A DNA stretch of 64,000 bases from NCBI RefSeq assembly GCF_900880625.1, contig NZ_CAAHFB010000001.1, positions 1,674,001 through 1,738,000 on the forward strand, in the 5' to 3' direction. The notes below the pieces were generated by a model. That model was given only the letters and a program-made list of their open reading frames with translations. It was not told where the DNA came from and searched no databases. Within the stretch, counting starts at the first letter, position 1; each line of letters starts with the position of its first letter. Positions 18,775 through 27,251 of this stretch are shown here, piece after piece. The translations under genes and the position numbers were made by a program. Source of the DNA: Halorhabdus rudnickae (GTDB lineage Archaea; Halobacteriota; Halobacteria; Halobacteriales; Haloarculaceae).

Positions 18775-18932
18775 TCGTTATCGAGCGCTCTGTCTCCTGA
18801 AAGGATAAGTCGGCGGTTCCCTCCCGGCGACTGGAAATAGGCGAATGAATTTTACGTGTGCACGAAGACTCTTTGAGTAAGCAGCAAATTTTGACGAAAT
18901 TTCGGCCCGGTTCCCGCGCAGTGACGCGTCTC

Positions 18933-19511
18933 TCACTCGAAGAATGCGAGTTCGTGAATCCGGTGGTCGCCGGTCAATTCCGGGTGAAAAGAGGTCCCGA
19001 CCACTGGCCCGTCGCGGACCGCGACGGGTCGACCGTCCCAGGTGGCGAGGACGTCGACATCACCGACTTCGCTGATGACCGGCGCGCGGATGAACACCGC
19101 GTGGAACGACTCGTCCAGCCCGTCGACGTCGAGCGGGGCCTCGAAACTGTCCTTCTGTCGGCCGAAGGCGTTGCGCTGGACGTGAACGTCCAGCAGATCG
19201 AGTGTCTCGACCCGGTCGTCGCCGGCGTCGCTCGCGGCGACGATCAGGCCCGCACAGGTCGCCAGTACGGGCTTGCCACTGGCGACGTGCTCGCGGATTT
19301 CGGCGGCGATTCCCTCGCGGTGGATCAGCCGGGAGATGGTCGTCGACTCGCCGCCGGGCATGAGTAACACGTCACAGTCCTCGACGAGACCGGACTCGCG
19401 GATCTCGATGACTGTGGCAGCTTCGCCGTGGTCGGCGGCGGCCTCGACGACGGCCTCGGCGTGTTCGTTCACGTCGCCCTGGACGGCGACGACGCCGGCG
19501 GTAATGGCCAT
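18933..19511 (-). CDS. pdxT: Pyridoxal 5'-phosphate synthase glutaminase subunit PdxT
   Basis: A 192-residue class I glutaminase that supplies ammonia to PdxS for vitamin B6 synthesis. The oxyanion motif LLMPGGESTTI, the nucleophile in LATCAGLIV (Cys about residue 79) and the His-Glu pair in SFHPEL are all present. The length matches the family. The pdxS gene is not in the window. It is divergent from no neighbour and reads toward cydA, with a 160-bp gap. Confidence 0.93.
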   Translation of the reverse strand: MAITAGVVAVQGDVNEHAEAVVEAAADHGEAATVIEIRESGLVEDCDVLLMPGGESTTISRLIHREGIAAEIREHVASGKPVLATCAGLIVAASDAGDDRVETLDLLDVHVQRNAFGRQKDSFEAPLDVDGLDESFHAVFIRAPVISEVGDVDVLATWDGRPVAVRDGPVVGTSFHPELTGDHRIHELAFFE

Positions 19512-19592
19512 ACGCCCGCTTGCCGATCGAACGCGAAAAACCTCTCCTTTCGGGTCGACGGAGCAGTCTAAAACGATCGGAAACAGCGTCCG

Positions 19593-20627
19593 TCAGACCG
19601 TCGACTCGAGACCGAAGTGCTCGGCCAGTTTCCGGCCGGCTGTCAGTCCGCTGTCGAGGGCAGCGTGTGCCTGACCGACGCCAGCGACCCAGTCGCCGGC
19701 GACCGCGAGGGCGTCTTCGAGCGTGCGATCGCACAGCGAGTCCTCCGGTCTACCGGCCGGCAGCCCCCGGCCCCACCGATGGTGATCCCACCAGTCGGGT
19801 TCCCGTAGCCGGTCGTCGCCAACCAGGGGAGCGATGCGGTGGGCGACCTCCAGGGCCGTCTCCTGAGCGCGCGCACCGGCGTTGGCGGCCGACCACAGCG
19901 CACCGAGTTGGACCATCAAAAGCGACTCACCGGCAGGAACGTGGCCCGGTTTACACTCCTGGCGACCCACCCAGACCACGTCGCTGGCTCGCTCGACGCT
20001 GACCAGTCCGTAGTAGGGGACCTCAACTGCGAAGGGATAGTGCAACGCCACGACATCGACGGTCCGATGCGGGACGTCACCAGCGACCTCGGCCAGTCGC
20101 CGACGGCCGGACGCCTCCCAGTCGGCGGCCTCGAGTAAGACCGCCGTCGCGGCGGCCGGCGTCGCCAGCACGACCGCGTCGAACCGGCGGCGATCGCCCG
20201 CGACGGACACCACCCACTCGTCGTCTCGGCGGGCGAGTCCGGTGACGGTCGTGCCTTCCTCGATCGCCGGGTCAGCCGCCTCGAGGAAGGCCCAGACGAT
20301 TTCGTCGATGCCGTTCGCGCCGCTCCAACGCGTGAACTCGTCCGGTCGGTCGGTGATCGTCCCCTCGGCGTCGAACTGATGGATCGGTGCGGTGATCTCG
20401 ACCAGTGCCTCACCCGCGACACGTCTCACGAGGTCCGTACGATCGTCGGCCGCCAGCCGAAGGTGATCTGCCCCGTGATCGTAGATGCAGCCCTCGCGGT
20501 GTCGACTGGCGAGGCGGCCGCCGATGGCCTCGGATTCGAGGACCGTCACGTCGACCGCATCGGGGAGGGCAAATGCGGCACCGGCACCGGCGATCCCGCC
20601 ACCGACGACACAGATCGACCGTGGCAT
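19593..20627 (-). CDS. FAD-dependent amine oxidoreductase-like protein
   Basis: A 344-residue flavoprotein. The N-terminal dinucleotide fold is ICVVGGGIAGAGAAFAL, followed by VTVLESEAIGGRLASR, the GG-x-x-R pattern of amine oxidase/renalase-like enzymes. The C-terminus has the second FAD contact in AVAGDWVAGVGQAHAALDSG. Substrate unknown. ATG 20627 is chosen because seven residues later the fold begins as in relatives. It is divergent from the PrsW-type gene. Confidence 0.85.
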   Translation of the reverse strand: MPRSICVVGGGIAGAGAAFALPDAVDVTVLESEAIGGRLASRHREGCIYDHGADHLRLAADDRTDLVRRVAGEALVEITAPIHQFDAEGTITDRPDEFTRWSGANGIDEIVWAFLEAADPAIEEGTTVTGLARRDDEWVVSVAGDRRRFDAVVLATPAAATAVLLEAADWEASGRRRLAEVAGDVPHRTVDVVALHYPFAVEVPYYGLVSVERASDVVWVGRQECKPGHVPAGESLLMVQLGALWSAANAGARAQETALEVAHRIAPLVGDDRLREPDWWDHHRWGRGLPAGRPEDSLCDRTLEDALAVAGDWVAGVGQAHAALDSGLTAGRKLAEHFGLESTV

Positions 20628-20769
20628 GAATGTGTCTTGGACCGCCAACAGTTAAAGGCGAGTGGCGGTCCTCGCGATCACAGTCTCCAGTCCCCGCGAT
20701 CCACCACTCGGCCGACTCGATCCACAGCTCGCCGGCAGACACTTGTCGTCGCCGGTCCCAGGAGCCCCT

Positions 20770-21786
20770 ATGGACCGACGCGACCCGATACAGGTCGCCA
20801 CCGACGGCTCGCTGGATCTGCAGGATGTCACCGAATGGCGCGCCCGGAGTCGGCTCGATCGGATGGCCGTCTTCGTCTACCACCTGTTGGTTACACTCGC
20901 GCGTTCGGCCGTGGTGGTGCTGGCGCTGTTGATCCTCGCCGCACAGGTACTCCTCGGAGGCCTAGGGACCGTAGCCGATCCAGTGGTTGGGACGTTGACG
21001 CTGCTGTCGGCCATCCCGGCTCTCGCCCTGGCGGCGTACGTCTGGTGGGCGGACGTCACGACGGGCGAACCGCTGAGCTTGCTCGTCGCGACGTTCCTGC
21101 TGGGCGTGCTGTTTGCCGGGTTCGCCGGGATCGTTAACTCCCTGCTACAGCCCGTGGTCGTCGGGTCGGCTGCACTGATCGGTGTCCCCGCCCTCGGGAT
21201 GGTGGCGATGTTTCTTGTCGTCGTCGGCCCCGTCGAGGAGGGCGTGAAACTGCTTGCAGTCCGCCTGCACGCGTTCCGTGACGATCGCTTCGACGCGGTG
21301 ATCGACGGGGCGGTCTACGGCGCGGTCGCCGGTCTCGGTTTCGCCACCATCGAGAACACGATCTATATCACCACACAGACGACGGCTAACGGCGGTTTAC
21401 AGACGCTGGCGGCGGTCAGCGGCATCGCGACCGTACGGGCTCTGGCCGGGCCGGGTCACGTCATCTACTCGGCGATCGCAGGCTACTATCTCGGGCTCGC
21501 GAAGTTCAACCCCGACGATGCGGGACCGATCGTCGTCAAGGGCCTGTTGATCGCAGCGTTCGTCCACGCCGGGTACAACGTACTGGTCTCGGTCGTCCCC
21601 TTCGGCGTGGCCGAGGCCGTCGGGATCGCTCCCTTGATCGCCCTCGTCGGGTTCGTGCTCGTCTATGACGGCATCCTGCTCTCCGTCCTGCTCGGCAAGT
21701 TGCGTGCCTACCGGCGGGCCTACCTCGCGACCCGACCGGACGCCGGCCAGTCTCTGGAACCGGAGCTAACCGAGTTCGATCCCTGA
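20770..21786 (+). CDS. PrsW-type intramembrane metalloprotease
   Basis: A 338-residue multi-pass membrane protein of the PrsW/CPBP type. The first catalytic motif is VGPVEEGVKLLAV, the second GLGFATIENTIYI, then GPGHVIYSAIAGYYLG and FVHAGYNVLV supply the metal-binding histidines. Such proteases cleave membrane substrates; the target here is unknown. The start at 20770 gives MDRRDPIQVATDG; the open frame above it is non-homologous and overlaps the divergent gene's promoter. Confidence 0.87.
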   Translation: MDRRDPIQVATDGSLDLQDVTEWRARSRLDRMAVFVYHLLVTLARSAVVVLALLILAAQVLLGGLGTVADPVVGTLTLLSAIPALALAAYVWWADVTTGEPLSLLVATFLLGVLFAGFAGIVNSLLQPVVVGSAALIGVPALGMVAMFLVVVGPVEEGVKLLAVRLHAFRDDRFDAVIDGAVYGAVAGLGFATIENTIYITTQTTANGGLQTLAAVSGIATVRALAGPGHVIYSAIAGYYLGLAKFNPDDAGPIVVKGLLIAAFVHAGYNVLVSVVPFGVAEAVGIAPLIALVGFVLVYDGILLSVLLGKLRAYRRAYLATRPDAGQSLEPELTEFDP

Positions 21787-21832
21787 CGTCCCGACGAGAG
21801 ACTTTTCCGTTAACGCGCAGTACGCTCCCCGC

Positions 21833-22072
21833 ATGGCATCGGGGATCCTCGAGTTGATCGGGCAGGCCGGAACCGTGGTCGTCGTCGCTCCGATCCTCGT
21901 GCTGGCGCTTGACTTTCTCGCCAGCGGGCGCGTTCTGGGCGGACTGGCGTTTCTCGGGATCATCGCGTTGATCCTCGCCGTCGAACGCTACGTCGTCACG
22001 CCCGGCGACCTGCTGGAACGGGGCCTCGGCGGAGCCGTTTCGGCGGTGGTTAAGCCGCCAAAAGACGAATGA
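21833..22072 (+). CDS. Small two-segment membrane protein
   Basis: A 79-residue protein with two hydrophobic segments (about residues 12-29 and 36-52) and a polar tail ending VKPPKDE. It starts 46 bp after the protease gene on the same strand and may be cotranscribed. Small membrane proteins of this layout are common in haloarchaea, but no function is known. It converges with pntB, leaving 7 bp between stops. Confidence 0.65.
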   Translation: MASGILELIGQAGTVVVVAPILVLALDFLASGRVLGGLAFLGIIALILAVERYVVTPGDLLERGLGGAVSAVVKPPKDE

Positions 22073-22079
22073 GTTGCCG

Positions 22080-23525
22080 TCAGTGGTTCTCGTTGTAGGC
22101 GTCGACCAGGTCCTGCATCGACTGCTTTGCATCGCCAAAGAGCATGCTCGTGTTGTCCTTGGCAAACAGCGGATTGGGGATACCCGAGAACCCGGGCGAG
22201 AGGCTGCGTTTGTTGACGATGACCGACCGAGCGTCCCAGACCTCCAGGACGGGCATCCCGGCGATCGGACTCCCCTCGTCCTCGTTGGCCGAGGGATTGA
22301 CCACGTCGTTGGCGCCAGTAATGATCACCACGTCCGTCTGGGAGAACGTGGGGTTGACTGACTCCAGTTCGCGCATCTTCTCGTAGTCGACGTCCGCTTC
22401 GGCGAGCAAGGCGTTCATGTGTCCGGGCATCCGCCCGGCGACAGGGTGGATACCGAACTCGACGTCGACGCCGGTTTCCTCGAGCAGATCGGCCAGTTCC
22501 GCGACGGCGTGTTGGGCCTGGGCGACGGCCATCCCGTAGCCGGGGACGATGACGACGCGCTCGGCGGCGTCGAGCATCATCTCGACCTCCTCGGGTGACG
22601 TTTCCGTGATGTTGCCCTCGTAGATGTCCTCCATGTCCTCGCTGTCACCCTCGGCCATGCTGCCGAAGAGGACGTTCGTCAACGAGCGATTCATCGACTC
22701 ACACATGATGAACGTGAGGATCAACCCGGCCGCGCCGACGAGCGTCCCGGCGACGATCAGCGCCGTGTTGTCCAGCACGAACCCGGTCGTGGCCGCCGCC
22801 AGTCCTGACATCGAGTTCAACAGCGCGATCACGACCGGCATGTCCGCGCCGCCGATCGGGTACACCAGCAAGATGCCAAAGACCGCCGCAGCGGCGACCA
22901 GTATCCAGTAGGCGGGGAGCCACTCGGCCAGCGGCGCTCCACCGAGCAGGCCCGTCTGGACGATCAAGCCGACGCCGGCCAGGACCGCGCCAGCGAAGAA
23001 GACGGCCTGAAGCACCTGATTCGCTCGTCCATCGACCGGGGAGTCGCCGACCAGCCCGTGGAGTTTCCCGGCGGCGACGAGGCTCCCGAAGAAGGTGACC
23101 GTGCCGACGATCCCGGCGATCGCGGCCGTGGTTGTCAACTCCAGTCCGAGACCCGCCGTCGTGGTGGGATCAACCGCGTCGACCAGTTCCGCACCGGCGA
23201 CGAGCGTGGATGCTCCGCCACCAAAGCCGTTGAACAGCCCGACGAGCTGGGGCATCTCGGTGGTCTCGACGCTGACGGCGAGCCAGGCGCCGATCGCCCC
23301 GCCGACCAACAGCGAGGCCGCCAACAGTACCGGCGAGAGGATCTCGAAGTAGAGGACCGTCGCGATGACGGCCAGGAACATGCCGCCCGAGGACAGCCCG
23401 TTGCCGCGCGTGGCCGTCCGGGGATGAGTCATGTCCCGTAGGCCCTGGATGAAGAAGATCGCCGCCACGAGATAGGCGAGTTCGAGCGCCGACGGCGGCA
23501 GGTGCCCGAGGAGTCCGTCGGCCAT
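22080..23525 (-). CDS. pntB: Proton-translocating NAD(P) transhydrogenase beta subunit
   Basis: A 481-residue protein with about nine membrane segments that form the proton channel, followed by the NADP(H)-binding domain III. Domain III shows VVIVPGYGMAVAQAQHAV, then GIHPVAGRMPGHMN, both diagnostic. With the two alpha pieces encoded upstream it couples hydride transfer between NADH and NADP+ to proton movement, supplying NADPH. It follows directly on the previous stop with no gap. Confidence 0.94.
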   Translation of the reverse strand: MADGLLGHLPPSALELAYLVAAIFFIQGLRDMTHPRTATRGNGLSSGGMFLAVIATVLYFEILSPVLLAASLLVGGAIGAWLAVSVETTEMPQLVGLFNGFGGGASTLVAGAELVDAVDPTTTAGLGLELTTTAAIAGIVGTVTFFGSLVAAGKLHGLVGDSPVDGRANQVLQAVFFAGAVLAGVGLIVQTGLLGGAPLAEWLPAYWILVAAAAVFGILLVYPIGGADMPVVIALLNSMSGLAAATTGFVLDNTALIVAGTLVGAAGLILTFIMCESMNRSLTNVLFGSMAEGDSEDMEDIYEGNITETSPEEVEMMLDAAERVVIVPGYGMAVAQAQHAVAELADLLEETGVDVEFGIHPVAGRMPGHMNALLAEADVDYEKMRELESVNPTFSQTDVVIITGANDVVNPSANEDEGSPIAGMPVLEVWDARSVIVNKRSLSPGFSGIPNPLFAKDNTSMLFGDAKQSMQDLVDAYNENH

Positions 23526-23807
23526 TCAGCGCCCACCCCGGTTGAACTGCGAGAGCATGAAGTGACTCACGAGATATCCACCGACGACGTTGATCGTCGC
23601 CATCACGACCGCAAGTACCCCGAGAACCGTCGCCAGCGTCGTCTCGCCCGATCCAGCGACGAGGACCGAGCCGATCAGCGTGATGCCGGAGATGGCGTTC
23701 GCGCCGGACATCAGCGGCGTGTGGAGGTTCGTCGGGATCTTGGTGATGATCTCATAGCCCAGGAACGCCGCCAAGACGAACAGCGTGAGGTTGGTGACGA
23801 GACTCAT
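23526..23807 (-). CDS. pntA2: Transhydrogenase alpha subunit, membrane part
   Basis: A 93-residue protein with three to four membrane segments. It matches the C-terminal membrane part of PntA, with PTNLHTPLMSGANAISGI as the conserved loop. In haloarchaea the alpha subunit is split into a soluble piece and this membrane piece. The start overlaps the stop of the upstream soluble gene by 4 bp. Confidence 0.92.
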   Translation of the reverse strand: MSLVTNLTLFVLAAFLGYEIITKIPTNLHTPLMSGANAISGITLIGSVLVAGSGETTLATVLGVLAVVMATINVVGGYLVSHFMLSQFNRGGR

Positions 23808-25030
23808 GTCTCTACACCTCCGTCGTCTGCGTCGGCCGGTTGCTCGGCGTCGGCCGCCTCGCTGTCTTCGCTCCCGTCGTTCGTCGCCTCCTCTTTCGCT
23901 TGTTCGTCCTCGTGAGGGTTCCGTACCGTTCCGTCGTGAGTGAGCAGCGTCGCGTCGACGATATCGTCGTCGGTGTCGATGGTAAGATTGCCATCTTCGA
24001 GCATGTTTTCGAGGAAGTTCACCAGGTTGTTGGCGTAGAGTTGACTCGCCGTTCGCGGGACCGTCGCCGGCAGGTTCGTCGGCCCGAGGACGGTCGCGCC
24101 CTCGTGGTTGACCCGCTCGTCGGGCACGGTCGGATCACAGTTCCCGCCACCGTCGGCCGCCAGATCGACGACGACGGAACCGTCGTCCATCGCGGCGATC
24201 GCCTCGTCGGTGACGAGACGGGGTGCCTCACCGCTTGCGACGGCTGCGGTTGTGATCAGGGCATCCGAGTCGGCGACGACCTCGCCGAGTTGTTCGCGCT
24301 GTTTGCGGTAGAACGTCTCGTCCTGCTCGACGGCGTGGCCTTCCTCGTCCGATGCGTCGTCGGCGTGGACATCGAGTTCGACGAACTCCGCGCCGACGCT
24401 CGTGATCTCCTCGGCGGCCTCCGGCCGAATGTCGTAGGCCCTCACCGACGCGCCCAGTCGATCGGCCGTCGAGATGGCTTGGAGGCCGGCGACGCCCGCA
24501 CCGATGACGAACACCTCGGCGGGCTGGACCGTCCCGGCGGCGGTCATCTGCATCGGGACCATCCGATCGAGGTTCTCGGCGGCCCGGACGGCAGCCTTAT
24601 AGCCAGCGACGTTGGCCTGCGAGGAGTTTGCGTCCATGCTCTGAGCCCGGGAGATCCGCGGGACGAGTTCGAGCGCGAACGCGGAGACCTCGCGGTCGGC
24701 GAGGATCTCCAGAGTCGCGTCGTCGATCCCGTAGGGACCGAGCATGCCGAGGACGGCCTGCCCCTGGCGGTACTGCTCGGGGTCGGGATCGTCCACGGCT
24801 CCCAGCGCCGCGACCTCGAAGACCACGTCGGCGTCGACGAGTACACCCTCGCGGTCGTCGTGGACCTCACAGCCCGCCTCGCGGTAGGCCGTGTCGTCCC
24901 AGCCAGCCCTCTCGCCAGCGCCGGATTCGACGTGTACTTCGTGGCCGGCGTCGACGAGATCCGTGGCAACAGCCGGCGTCATCGCGACGCGCGTCTCCTC
25001 GCCACCTGCGGCAGGAACGCCGACGATCAT
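23804..25030 (-). CDS. pntA1: Transhydrogenase alpha subunit, NAD-binding part
   Basis: A 408-residue soluble domain I of the transhydrogenase, in the AlaDH/PNT family. SRAQSMDANSSQANVAGYKA is the conserved substrate-region motif and VFVIGAGVAGLQAISTADRLG the NAD-binding fold. The last 40 residues form a highly acidic tail, probably a halophilic addition. A strong Shine-Dalgarno-like GAGGGAGGGGAC lies just before the ATG, so this operon is not leaderless. A TATA-like element may lie near 25100. Confidence 0.93.
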   Translation of the reverse strand: MIVGVPAAGGEETRVAMTPAVATDLVDAGHEVHVESGAGERAGWDDTAYREAGCEVHDDREGVLVDADVVFEVAALGAVDDPDPEQYRQGQAVLGMLGPYGIDDATLEILADREVSAFALELVPRISRAQSMDANSSQANVAGYKAAVRAAENLDRMVPMQMTAAGTVQPAEVFVIGAGVAGLQAISTADRLGASVRAYDIRPEAAEEITSVGAEFVELDVHADDASDEEGHAVEQDETFYRKQREQLGEVVADSDALITTAAVASGEAPRLVTDEAIAAMDDGSVVVDLAADGGGNCDPTVPDERVNHEGATVLGPTNLPATVPRTASQLYANNLVNFLENMLEDGNLTIDTDDDIVDATLLTHDGTVRNPHEDEQAKEEATNDGSEDSEAADAEQPADADDGGVET

Positions 25031-25247
25031 GTCCCCTCCCTCGGCCGACGACGAGGCGATACATCCCGCTCCAGTCGTCCGATCTGACGTGTAATGACGT
25101 AGTTTAACATAGACAGGCAGGTAGCGGAGTCACTAGCCTGGCGGTATTATGACTTTCGCAAATAATGCGCCATTCGAAACGAACTCTCCAAATCTTTCCG
25201 GAGACGAAAGCCCCCGACCCATCCATCCGCTCGCGGTGTCGATCACC

Positions 25248-25343
25248 GACTCTCCGTTCGCCCGGTCCTCACACCGATTGACTCTCCGTTCGCTCGGGCT
25301 ACTCATCGATTGACTCTCCGTCGGCCCGGACCACTCATCGATA
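25248..25343. repeat. Three 32-bp tandem repeats in the pntA1 upstream gap
   Basis: GACTCTCCGT begins at 25248, 25280 and 25312, exactly 32 bp apart. The last two units are close in sequence, both ending near ACTCATCGAT; the first is more divergent. The repeats fill the end of the 320-bp gap between the divergently read pntA1 promoter and the end of the PIN-domain gene. No gene is seen in this gap. Confidence 0.8.
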
Positions 25344-25350
25344 CGTCCGT

Positions 25351-26007
25351 TCACTCGACGCGCTCGCCGGCTGCCAAATACTCCTCGATCAGCGGCGGGA
25401 ACGACCGCCCGCGGAGGTATCGCAACCCGAAGTCCTCCGCCCAGTTGATGATCCCCGTATCCTCGGTGACGACCCCGGCGTCCAGTTCCCGCGCGAGGAT
25501 CAGCAGGTCGAAATCCTCTCGAGAGTCCAACACGCCCTGCCGAAGCGCCCGTCGGTACTCGTCACGCAGATCCGAGATCACCTTGTCCACTTCGCTCATG
25601 TGTTCGTGGTCGGCCTCCTCCTCGCGGGATTGTTCGGCCTTCCGGACGGCCTTCTCGGAGACGCGCAATCCTCTGTTTACCCGGTCGCTCATCTCGTCGA
25701 TGAATCCATAGACGATCTCGGCAGGGATCATCACCTCGTACTGGGCGGGACTCTTGGTGATGACCCAGGTGTTCAACTTCTCGATGGTTTCCTCGCTTAC
25801 GTCGCGCTCCTCGAGCATCGTCGTCAACTCGTCGTTGATAGACGGCGGCATGTAACAGGAGATGTTGTGTGCGAGCTTTGCCTCCGCGACGAGATCGAGC
25901 AAGCGTTCGACAGCCGCCTCTACGTCTTCGTCCTCGGTGCGGATCTCGGGAGTGATGAACACCGACGTGTCGAGGACGAACCGCTGTTTCAGCGGATGCT
26001 CGGCCAT
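25351..26007 (-). CDS. RNA ligase partner protein, PIN domain
   Basis: A 218-residue PIN-fold protein of the family known as RNA ligase partner (TIGR03875, UPF0278). The first acidic site is FVLDTSVFI, the last in [19 protein letters not shown]. It is divergent from the ATP-dependent RNA ligase, with 96 bp between starts, which is the genomic pairing that gave the family its name. A nuclease or RNA-end role with the ligase is inferred. ATG 26007 gives the usual beginning; nine extra codons upstream are possible. Confidence 0.88.
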   Translation of the reverse strand: MAEHPLKQRFVLDTSVFITPEIRTEDEDVEAAVERLLDLVAEAKLAHNISCYMPPSINDELTTMLEERDVSEETIEKLNTWVITKSPAQYEVMIPAEIVYGFIDEMSDRVNRGLRVSEKAVRKAEQSREEEADHEHMSEVDKVISDLRDEYRRALRQGVLDSREDFDLLILARELDAGVVTEDTGIINWAEDFGLRYLRGRSFPPLIEEYLAAGERVE

Positions 26008-26057
26008 GGTTGATGATACCGTGTCCGCTGACAAAGATGCTCCGGCGCATCGTCCGT

Positions 26058-26082
26058 GTGGTGTGCCACCACGACTATATTG
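26058..26082 (+). promoter_or_regulatory. Promoter of the RNA ligase gene with an adjoining inverted repeat
   Basis: CTATATTG at 26075-26082 is a TATA-like box centred about 26 nt before ATG 26104, which predicts a leaderless transcript. Directly before it lies GTGGTG-TGC-CACCAC (26058-26072), a perfect six-base inverted repeat with a three-base centre. Its position against the TATA box fits an operator or an extended transcription factor site. Confidence 0.5.
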
Positions 26083-26103
26083 CCAGCGTGCGTCAGTCTA
26101 CAC

Positions 26104-27225
26104 ATGGACGCCGATCCCGCCCTGGCCGACGCCCTCGGCGTGCCGCCGGACGATCTCGAGTCCCTCCTCGAACAGTTTCAACACGAAACGTTCGAGGGGC
26201 AGCGGTATCGCCATCTCGCTGACGCCCGCCACGGGATCGAACGCGGGACCGCTATCGTCGCAGGCGGGGTCGTCCGCGGGTTCCCCTCCATCCCACGAAC
26301 GCTCGTACTCGATCCAGGCGTACCCGGACACTTCGACGGCCGGCTCACCATCGAAGAGAAGCGCAACGGCTACAACGTCCGGATCGCCCGGATCGACGGC
26401 GACATTCTGGGGTTCACCCGCAGTGGGTATCTCTGTCCGTATACCACCGCGACAGTCCGAGAATTGCTCGATTCCGGCGCTTTCTTCGAGGAGCACCCCG
26501 ATCTGATGCTCTGTGGCGAGTTGATCGGTCCCGAGAACCCCTACACGCCCCACGAGTACCCGGACGTAGAGTCGGCACGGATCGAGGTTTTCGACGTGCG
26601 TCATCGAGAGACGGGGACAGCGCTATCGGTCCCGCGCCGACGAAAACTGTGCGAGACGTACGATCTTCCGCAGGTCCCCGACTTCGGCGAGTACGATCCA
26701 GCGACGGCACCCGAAGCCGTCCGGTCGGTCATCGCCGACCTTGACCGCGAGCGAAAGGAGGGTGTCGTCATGCAGTCGATCGACGGGACGCGACAGCTGA
26801 AGTACACCACCTCGGCCACCCACCGGGCCGACCTCGAACACGCCTTCTCGCTGCCGTTCGACTACGGTCGCGATTTCGTCTTCCCGCGGATCGTCCGGGA
26901 AGCGTTCCAGGCAGTCGAACTGGACCATTCGAAGGGCGAGTCCCGGCAGCGCGCGCGGGAACTCGGGGAATCGATCCTCCTGCCCGCGATCGAGACGATC
27001 CGGGCGGTCGAACGCAGCGAAACCGTCGGTGAGGAACACACTGTCCGGGCCGATCCCGACGTGATCGAGGCGCTACTGTCTCACCTTCGGAATCAGGGCA
27101 TCACCATCGAAATCGAGCGCGACGAACGCGAGGCGGACCAACGGGTGGTTACGTTCGTCAAAGTCGCGCAGGCAACCCGCGATAACGCCCGGGACTACCT
27201 CGAAGGCAAGTTGATCGACGAATGA
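26104..27225 (+). CDS. ATP-dependent RNA ligase, archaeal Rnl3-type
   Basis: A 373-residue nucleotidyltransferase ligase of the archaeal family (TIGR01209). Motif I is TIEEKRNGYNVR with the adenylated lysine about residue 86. Later motifs include LMLCGELIGPENPY and KEGVVMQSIDG. A C-terminal domain of about 120 residues is specific to this family. It joins 5'-phosphate and 3'-hydroxyl RNA ends in characterised relatives. The start is fixed by the TATA box 26 nt upstream. Confidence 0.9.
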   Translation: MDADPALADALGVPPDDLESLLEQFQHETFEGQRYRHLADARHGIERGTAIVAGGVVRGFPSIPRTLVLDPGVPGHFDGRLTIEEKRNGYNVRIARIDGDILGFTRSGYLCPYTTATVRELLDSGAFFEEHPDLMLCGELIGPENPYTPHEYPDVESARIEVFDVRHRETGTALSVPRRRKLCETYDLPQVPDFGEYDPATAPEAVRSVIADLDRERKEGVVMQSIDGTRQLKYTTSATHRADLEHAFSLPFDYGRDFVFPRIVREAFQAVELDHSKGESRQRARELGESILLPAIETIRAVERSETVGEEHTVRADPDVIEALLSHLRNQGITIEIERDEREADQRVVTFVKVAQATRDNARDYLEGKLIDE

Positions 27226-27251
27226 TCGCCGGGACGGCGGCGAACAGCCGC

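Noticed and set aside
19372-19734. A minus-strand 120-codon Arg-rich frame between pdxT and the oxidoreductase
   Set aside because: Overlaps both real genes out of frame and has an extreme Arg/Gly/Ser composition.
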